Positions 6,185-10,470 of a stretch of 10,470 nt of DNA are shown in pieces. The first letter of the stretch is position 1. Every line of letters begins with the position of its first letter. The stretch comes from Desulfovibrio desulfuricans. GTDB lineage: Bacteria > Desulfobacterota > Desulfovibrionia > Desulfovibrionales > Desulfovibrionaceae. Where the stretch lies: contig QKDT01000303.1 in NCBI GenBank assembly GCA_003251995.1, forward strand, positions 1 through 10,470, in the 5' to 3' direction. The notes below the pieces were generated by a model. That model searched no databases and was not told where the DNA came from. It saw only the letters and a program-made list of their open reading frames with translations. The translations under genes and the position numbers were made by a program.

Positions 6185-6856
6185 TCAGGCCTCTTCTTTC
6201 TTGGCGGGGCCGATACCCAGATAGGTCTCATCGTAGCGGGTAACCAGAGCCATGGACAAAGGCACATACACATCATGCAGTTCTTTAAAGCGGCTCTGCA
6301 CGGTTGTAGCCACATCCCTGCTCAGGTCTTCAAGCCTGTGCTGGATCTTGTCCATATGGATGGTGGGGTATGGCTTGCCCTTTTCAAATCCAGAAAATCC
6401 ACAGACATGCCCCTGCCCGGCAATAGCCGTAGGCACGCCGTACACGCGGCAGGTAATGGGCCGGGCGTGGTACAGCAGGCATTCATTGTTGTCGTCCAGC
6501 AAGGGGCAGCGCAGCTTGACCTGCGCGGCGCGCTCCATGATGGCCTCGGGGCTTTCGCCGTCCTTTTCCGCCCGGTAGAGTTCGCGCTTGATGCGCGTGG
6601 CAACGCGGTCGATATCGGCGGCGCGCTCAAGAATGGCAGAGCGCTCCGGCCCGTAGCCAAAGGCGGCTTCAAAAGCCTTGTTGAGATACATGGCCTCAAC
6701 AAGAGAAAGGTCAAAAAGTGCATGACAGCAATCGCTACAGCCTTCCTTGCAGACTACGCACTGGGGAAAAGCCCCGCGCACCCTGCCGAAAAGGTCGTCA
6801 ACTTCAGCCCGCAATTCTTCATAGCGGGTAAAAATAGAGCTCAGATCAGGGATCAT
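6185..6856 (-). CDS. YkgJ-family Cys-cluster protein (putative metal binding)
   Basis: This 223-residue protein matches the YkgJ/CxxCxxCC family, proposed to bind zinc or an iron-sulfur cluster. The N-terminal cluster is CVVCKEGCSDCCH (Cys33, 36, 40, 43, 44). The second half of the site is RCPLLDDNNECLLY (Cys117, Cys126) and RPITCRVYG (Cys136), the pattern this family uses. The sequence between (46-115) is helical and charged, probably an insert. There is no export signal. I chose the ATG at 6856 because AGGA lies 5 bases upstream; an in-frame ATG at 6934 would add 26 residues that read through the palindromic promoter region. It is first in the operon with the 130-residue protein and the TPR protein. 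Family members act near modification or maturation steps in some genomes (FliB-like proteins), but no substrate can be deduced here. Confidence 0.88.
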   Translation of the reverse strand: MIPDLSSIFTRYEELRAEVDDLFGRVRGAFPQCVVCKEGCSDCCHALFDLSLVEAMYLNKAFEAAFGYGPERSAILERAADIDRVATRIKRELYRAEKDGESPEAIMERAAQVKLRCPLLDDNNECLLYHARPITCRVYGVPTAIAGQGHVCGFSGFEKGKPYPTIHMDKIQHRLEDLSRDVATTVQSRFKELHDVYVPLSMALVTRYDETYLGIGPAKKEEA

Positions 6857-6898
6857 GATTATCCTGCGATAGTGCGGAAGACATGGGGGAGAATAGAA

Positions 6899-6917
6899 CA
6901 ATTTCACCTTGAAATTG
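6899..6917. promoter_or_regulatory. Perfect 8-base-arm palindrome upstream of the YkgJ operon
   Basis: CAATTTCA and TGAAATTG are separated by three bases, 42 bases before the operon ATG. On the minus strand it is followed by TTCTATTCT, a possible -10 region. The symmetry and position suggest a regulator-binding site; it does not match the LexA, HcpR or CRP consensus as I know them. The rest of the gap (6918-7102) shows no gene I can support and no clear promoter. Confidence 0.45.
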
Positions 6918-7102
6918 CCCTGGCGGCTGCGCAAGCAGACGTTTCCACCGACAATCAGCCCGGCATGGGCCTACGCCAGAGATGCTGTGGCAAAGCCGAC
7001 ATCACATACGAGCGCTGTTCGGTGTCGGGTCGGGCGTCTAGCAACTGTGAGAATGCACAACTCAAAGGCAGCATACTCTAGCCGAAACGCGGCCTGTACC
7101 TT

Positions 7103-7139
7103 ATAAAAATGCCGCCTGGCGCGTGCGCGCCGGGCGGCA
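7103..7139 (-). terminator. Rho-independent terminator after the ferredoxin gene
   Basis: Fourteen-base GC-rich arms (7110-7123 and 7126-7139) pair with one G-U type pair. On the minus strand the stem is followed by ATTTTTATAA. It lies 56 bases past the ferredoxin stop. Confidence 0.85.
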
Positions 7140-7195
7140 CAATGAAAACTTGTCAGAACCAGCAAGGGAATGCCGCTCGGGCCCCCCTACAATTC

Positions 7196-7384
7196 CTAGT
7201 TTTCTTCAACGGTGATGGCGCTGACTTCGCAAACTTCCACACAGGATTCACAGCCCAGGCATTCTTCGGCGTTCACGGCTTCGGACTTACCGTCCTTGAT
7301 TTCGTAAACTTCAACGGGGCAAACGTCCACGCATTCGCCACAGCCCACGCACTTGTCGACATCAACATTAACATTATAACCCAT
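7196..7384 (-). CDS. 2x[4Fe-4S] ferredoxin, 62 residues
   Basis: This is a small acidic cytoplasmic electron carrier. Two full motifs are visible: CVGCGECVDVCP (Cys12, 15, 18, 22) and CLGCESCVEVCE (Cys42, 45, 48, 52). Each cluster would take its fourth ligand from the other motif, as in clostridial-type ferredoxins. The sequence resembles Desulfovibrio ferredoxins, including the 7Fe protein of D. africanus, which has Asp where this one has Cys15; here all eight Cys are present, so two [4Fe-4S] clusters are expected. The usual Pro after the last Cys is replaced by Glu53. GGGAGG ends 5 bases before the ATG, an excellent ribosome-binding site. The gene stands alone, with its own promoter, structured leader and terminator, which suits an abundant protein serving pyruvate:ferredoxin oxidoreductase, hydrogenases or similar enzymes. 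Confidence 0.95.
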   Translation of the reverse strand: MGYNVNVDVDKCVGCGECVDVCPVEVYEIKDGKSEAVNAEECLGCESCVEVCEVSAITVEEN

Positions 7385-7410
7385 GGTGTCCTCCCAATTA
7401 GCATTGACTT

Positions 7411-7441
7411 GCTTAATTTTTTAAGCGGCTAAATTCCGCTT
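7411..7441 (-). promoter_or_regulatory. Overlapping inverted repeats in the ferredoxin leader
   Basis: Read on the minus strand, AAGCGG and CCGCTT (6-base arms, 7-base loop, 7441-7423) are followed at once by GCTTAA and TTAAGC (6-base arms, 4-base loop, 7426-7411). The two repeats share four bases, so in RNA only one hairpin can be fully formed at a time. If transcription starts near 7441 they lie at the very 5' end of the mRNA. They could be a stabilising 5' hairpin, a simple switch or a regulator site. Confidence 0.45.
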
Positions 7442-7447
7442 GTGCAA

Positions 7448-7476
7448 TGGATAGCTTTAGGCATCCACCCTGTCAA
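7448..7476 (-). promoter_or_regulatory. Likely ferredoxin promoter
   Basis: On the minus strand a perfect -35 box (TTGACA, 7476-7471) is followed after 17 bases by TATCCA (7453-7448), a weak -10. Transcription would begin near 7441, giving a leader of about 55 bases. A second, weaker pair, TTGCAC (7448-7443) with TTAAAA, is the alternative. The remaining 7477-7603 shows no terminator I can identify for the protease gene downstream of which it lies. Confidence 0.45.
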
Positions 7477-7603
7477 GTGTCGGCTGGTAAATTGCCAACC
7501 ACACAGCAGCAACAGGGTTATCATGCCCATCCCCCAGTGCAGGCGGAAAGTGCTTTTTCAAAATATTTTGCCACAACAACATGTTACGCAGCATCCATAA
7601 GCC

Positions 7604-9037
7604 TTAGGGCACCAGACGCGCGTAGTATCCTTTGCCATTGCGCACAACCTGCAACAAAATTTGCCCGGACATGCGCTCTCGTCTGAAAGCCTGTAAAAAA
7701 TCTTCCATGGTTCTGGTTTCCGCAGCGCCCACAGCCGTAATTCTGTCGCCCTGGCGCAAAAAAGATGCGGGGCCGTCTGCACGGGCCTGACGCACCACCA
7801 CACCCTGTGCAGTCTGCGCAGCGCTAAAACCCCAGCGACGCTCCATCAAAGCGCGAGCTTCCGCATCGCCAAAGGCCTCTGGCGTTGCCATAAGCTTTAC
7901 GGGATTGCCTTCGCGCAGCAGTTGCAGCCGTAAGGCCGAGCCAGCGGTCTGGTTGCGCAGAATATCCAGATAATCTCGCCTGTCGCGCACAGGTGAAGCA
8001 TTGATGCTTACAAGTATATCACCGGGGGCCATGCCAGCCTTGGCGGCGGGTGAACCGTTGAGAACACCCGTAACCAGCACTCCGCCAGCATCCTTGAGCC
8101 CAAGGGCCATGGCGGTACGCCCGTCCACATCCTGCAACTCCAGCCCCAGCCAGAGCGGGGCCACACGCCCCACACTCATGAGGTCGTGCATGACGCGGCG
8201 GGCCTTGTTGATGGGGATGGCAAAGCCAATGCCCTCGGCGCGTGTATCCACTGCGGTATTGATGCCTATGAGCACGCCTTCGATATTCAATAGCGGGCCA
8301 CCGCTGTTGCCGGGATTAATGGCGGCATCGGTCTGCACAAGGTCGGTAAAGGCCCCTTCCTTGTTACGGATGGTGCGCCCAAGAGCGGAAACCACGCCCG
8401 TTGTGACCGTGTGGTTAAAACCAAAGGGATTGCCAATGGCAATGACTGTTTCGCCAGGCATGATATCGCTGGAATCGCCAAGCGTTACAGCTGGCAAGTG
8501 GGACGCACCTTTGATCTGAAGCACTGCAATGTCAAAATCAGGGTCCGCCCCCTTGACGGCAGCAGGGAACTCCCTGCCATCCAGCAGGTGAACCATAACT
8601 TCATCGCCGCCCGAAATGACATGCGCGTTGGTGAGTACGAGCCCTTTTTCGCCATCAACAATAACGCCAGAACCTAAACTGACGCGCTTTTGCCGGACCC
8701 TGCGCCCGCCGGGCATATCAAAGCCTGGCAAGCCAGGAAACCCCGGCCCAAAAAACTGCTCAAGGGGGGAAAGCCGCTGCCCTTCAACAATATGCGTGCT
8801 TGTTATGTTTACAACCGCGGGGGCCACAGCCTGCACGGCACGCACCACGGGGGTCATGCGGGGGCTGTCTGGCGCAACGGCCCTTGCCCGCGAGGGTGCG
8901 CACAGCAACAGCGCCGCCAGCATCAACAAAAAAAACAGCCTCATGGCAACTGCGCCGTCAACCGCTACGGCTTCCACCCGCCCGGTGCGGGAACGGGTAC
9001 GCTGGTTAGTCTGTATATGGGCTGGTATGATTTTCAT
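7604..9037 (-). CDS. HtrA/DegP-type periplasmic serine protease with PDZ domains
   Basis: This 477-residue protein is a trypsin-like Do-family protease that degrades or refolds damaged envelope proteins. The catalytic triad is His139 (LTNAHV), Asp169 (DFDIAVL) and Ser245 (NPGNSGGP). An LA-loop-like insert rich in Gly/Pro/Phe spans about 85-112. PDZ1 covers about 296-380. The C-terminal 395-477 looks like a second, divergent PDZ domain. The export signal starts at Met32 (MRLFFLLMLAALLLCAPSRARA), so 31 residues precede it if translation begins at 9037. I kept 9037 because AAGGAG lies 12 bases before it and a possible promoter ends near 9067. The internal ATG at 8944 gives a cleaner signal peptide but has no ribosome-binding site. 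It is a single gene, divergent from cobT. Confidence 0.94.
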   Translation of the reverse strand: MKIIPAHIQTNQRTRSRTGRVEAVAVDGAVAMRLFFLLMLAALLLCAPSRARAVAPDSPRMTPVVRAVQAVAPAVVNITSTHIVEGQRLSPLEQFFGPGFPGLPGFDMPGGRRVRQKRVSLGSGVIVDGEKGLVLTNAHVISGGDEVMVHLLDGREFPAAVKGADPDFDIAVLQIKGASHLPAVTLGDSSDIMPGETVIAIGNPFGFNHTVTTGVVSALGRTIRNKEGAFTDLVQTDAAINPGNSGGPLLNIEGVLIGINTAVDTRAEGIGFAIPINKARRVMHDLMSVGRVAPLWLGLELQDVDGRTAMALGLKDAGGVLVTGVLNGSPAAKAGMAPGDILVSINASPVRDRRDYLDILRNQTAGSALRLQLLREGNPVKLMATPEAFGDAEARALMERRWGFSAAQTAQGVVVRQARADGPASFLRQGDRITAVGAAETRTMEDFLQAFRRERMSGQILLQVVRNGKGYYARLVP

Positions 9038-9066
9038 AAAAATTCAATGCTCCTTACCTAGCCGCT

Positions 9067-9094
9067 AACATAAGCACGTTGGTGCAATCGTAAA
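9067..9094 (-). promoter_or_regulatory. Possible promoter of the HtrA-type protease gene
   Basis: On the minus strand TTTACG (9094-9089) and TATGTT (9072-9067) are separated by 16 bases, each matching its consensus at four of six positions. Transcription from here would begin shortly before the AAGGAG site and favours the start at 9037. Confidence 0.35.
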
Positions 9095-9175
9095 GTACCC
9101 TATGGCGGATTTAGGCACCACTTTGTTCATCCATTCCGCCTTGCGCACGACCTTTGTTAAGGATAAATAGACGGC

Positions 9176-10282
9176 ATGAAAAACACACAATCCGACATGT
9201 TGGAATTGATATTGCCCGGCCTGCGCATTGCGCCCCTGCTCCAGAAAGACCTGGATGATGCCCAGGCCCATCTGGACGACCTCACCAAACCCCAAGGCAG
9301 CCTCGGTCGTCTTGAAGACCTCGCTCAACGGCTCTACGCCATGAGCGGCGGGCAGACGCCCATCAACGTCAGCCCCGCCATCATGCTGACGGTTGCTGGC
9401 GACCACGGCGTAGCCGATCAGGGTGTTTCGCCCTTTCCCAAGGCTGTGACGCGCCAGATGGTGCAGAATTTTTTCAATAACGGCGCAGGCGTCAATGTGC
9501 TTTGCAAAACATCGGGTATGGATCTACGCGTGGTGGACGCGGGCTGCGACGGTGGCCCCTACGAACCGCACTCCATACTGATTGAACGCCGCCTGGGCGA
9601 CGGCACCGCCGACATGAGCCAAGGCCCGGCAATGAGCCGCGAAACATGCCTCAAAGGCCTGCGCATGGGCGTGGAACTGGCCCATCAGCTTGTTGATGAA
9701 GGCTACCGCTGCCTTGGCGTAGGTGAAATGGGCATTGCCAACAGCACATCCGGCACCGCTTTGTACTGTGCGCTGTTGCACTTTGACCCCGAGCAGATGA
9801 CCGGCCCCGGTGCTGGTGCCGACCCCGCCATGGTGCGCCACAAGACAGAAATTGTGCGCCGTGCGCTGGCTGTTAACGCCCCCATGATTGAGGACGACGA
9901 CCCAATCAACATACTTGCCGCTTTGGGCGGATTTGAAATTGTTGTTATGGCGGGCCTGATGCTTGGCGCCGCCTCCCGCCGACTGCCTGTGCTGGTGGAC
10001 GGCTTTATATGCAGCGCGGCCTATGTGGCGGCCCTGCATATTTGCCCCCAGCTTGCCGACTACGCGGTGCTTTCCCACGCTTCGGCAGAACCGGGCCACG
10101 TGCGCGCGCTCTCCAAGCTGACGGGCGGCAAATCCCGCAACAACCCGCTGCTGCACCTGAGCATGCGCCTTGGTGAAGGCACGGGCGGCGCGGTGGCTTA
10201 TCACCTGCTGCGTTGCGCTGCCTCCATGTATAACGACATGGCAACCTTCAGCTCCGCAGGCGTGGCAGAAAAGGTATGCTGA
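9176..10282 (+). CDS. cobT: Nicotinate-nucleotide:dimethylbenzimidazole phosphoribosyltransferase (CobT)
   Basis: This 368-residue cytoplasmic enzyme transfers phosphoribose from nicotinate mononucleotide to the lower-ligand base, giving the alpha-ribazole phosphate used in the nucleotide loop of cobalamin. The length is normal for the family. Signature motifs are TKPQGSLGRLE (37-47), AGDHGV (74-79), GEMGIANST (183-191) and RLGEGTGG (331-338), where Glu334 corresponds to the catalytic Glu317 of the Salmonella enzyme. Desulfovibrio species can attach bases other than dimethylbenzimidazole, so the natural substrate here is open. AAGGA lies 12 bases before the ATG, a long spacing. No other cobalamin gene and no cobalamin riboswitch is visible in the 138-base gap upstream. 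The stop overlaps the next start by 7 bases. Confidence 0.96.
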   Translation: MKNTQSDMLELILPGLRIAPLLQKDLDDAQAHLDDLTKPQGSLGRLEDLAQRLYAMSGGQTPINVSPAIMLTVAGDHGVADQGVSPFPKAVTRQMVQNFFNNGAGVNVLCKTSGMDLRVVDAGCDGGPYEPHSILIERRLGDGTADMSQGPAMSRETCLKGLRMGVELAHQLVDEGYRCLGVGEMGIANSTSGTALYCALLHFDPEQMTGPGAGADPAMVRHKTEIVRRALAVNAPMIEDDDPINILAALGGFEIVVMAGLMLGAASRRLPVLVDGFICSAAYVAALHICPQLADYAVLSHASAEPGHVRALSKLTGGKSRNNPLLHLSMRLGEGTGGAVAYHLLRCAASMYNDMATFSSAGVAEKVC

Positions 10283-10470
10283 ACCAGCTAACGCCGGACC
10301 AGACTTCTCAATCCGCCCTTCTGCGGCTGGAAGATGTCTCACGGATGTTTGACATCCGGCGGGGCCTGTTCGGCGAAAAGCATACGCTTGTTGCCGTAGA
10401 CGGCGTCAGCCTTGACCTTGCCAAGGGCGCGAGCCTTGGGCTTGTGGGCGAATCCGGCTGCGGCAAATCG
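10276..10470 (+). CDS. Peptide-type ABC transporter ATP-binding protein (Opp/DppF-like), N-terminus only
   Basis: The first 65 codons are present and the frame runs off the right edge. After a 15-residue N-terminal tail comes LLRLEDVSRMFDIRRG, the loop FGEKHTLVAVDGVSLDL, and the Walker A motif GESGCGKS at the window end. The pattern RRGLFG...VAVDGVSL is typical of the second ATPase (OppF/DppF type) of oligopeptide, dipeptide or nickel importers. The ATG lies inside the end of cobT (7-base overlap), with AAAGG one base upstream, so translation is probably coupled to cobT. Which substrate it serves cannot be told from this fragment; its partner permeases would lie to the right. Confidence 0.85.
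   Translation, partial: MLNQLTPDQTSQSALLRLEDVSRMFDIRRGLFGEKHTLVAVDGVSLDLAKGASLGLVGESGCGKS

Noticed and set aside
6086..7081. 331-codon plus-strand open frame
   Set aside because: It covers the YkgJ-type gene in antisense and continues into non-coding sequence; its product has no recognisable domain and no ribosome-binding site.
7559..7570. 12-base A/T palindrome CAAAATATTTTG
   Set aside because: It lies just past the protease stop, not in a promoter position, and is too short and A/T-only to be informative; no T-run makes it a terminator.
9038..9175. Possible cobalamin riboswitch upstream of cobT
   Set aside because: The gap is only 138 bases, has no B12-box sequence I can identify and only a weak long-loop pairing; too short for the full element.
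9524..10342. 272-codon minus-strand open frame
   Set aside because: Antisense shadow of cobT; the His/Ala-rich product is typical of reading a GC-rich gene backwards.

Overview
The window reads as chromosomal sequence from a Desulfovibrio-type sulfate-reducing bacterium, closest in style to the moderately GC-rich D. desulfuricans/D. piger group. The evidence is a rubrerythrin with a C-terminal rubredoxin domain, a small acidic 2x[4Fe-4S] ferredoxin resembling Desulfovibrio ferredoxins, dense minus-strand operons with ATGA overlaps, and GC-rich codon use. This placement comes from gene content and protein style; no search was run. I see no rRNA, tRNA, CRISPR array, transposase or phage gene.

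Layout. Positions 1-2530 (minus) hold an envelope pair: a ctpA-type periplasmic S41 protease followed by a membrane-anchored divergent polysaccharide deacetylase (YibQ family) that runs off the left edge. Positions 2531-3049 are a 519-bp gap with a strong terminator for the next gene, a second hairpin and a possible 24-codon ORF. Rubrerythrin (3050-3544, minus) is divergent from a plus-strand pair, a DUF985 cupin and a YigZ/IMPACT protein, joined by a 4-bp overlap and closed by a clear terminator at 4909-4943. Positions 5144-6856 (minus) form a compact operon: YkgJ-type Cys-cluster protein, an unrecognised 130-residue protein, and a five-repeat TPR protein. Next come a ferredoxin (7196-7384, minus) with its own terminator and a structured leader, and a periplasmic HtrA/DegP-type protease (7604-9037, minus). 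Divergent from it, cobT (9176-10282, plus) makes the lower-ligand nucleotide for cobalamin. It overlaps by 7 bp the start of a peptide-type ABC transporter ATPase that is cut at the right edge.

How it fits together. Most of the window is anaerobe housekeeping: envelope proteolysis and wall remodelling (CtpA, HtrA, deacetylase), peroxide defence (rubrerythrin), low-potential electron transfer (ferredoxin) and corrinoid assembly (CobT). No obvious defence or mobile system is present. The least explained parts are the YkgJ/130-residue/TPR operon, the W/C-rich small ORF downstream of rubrerythrin, and several well-formed inverted repeats in promoters and leaders: 3576-3594 before rubrerythrin, 6899-6917 before the YkgJ operon, and 7411-7441 before the ferredoxin.
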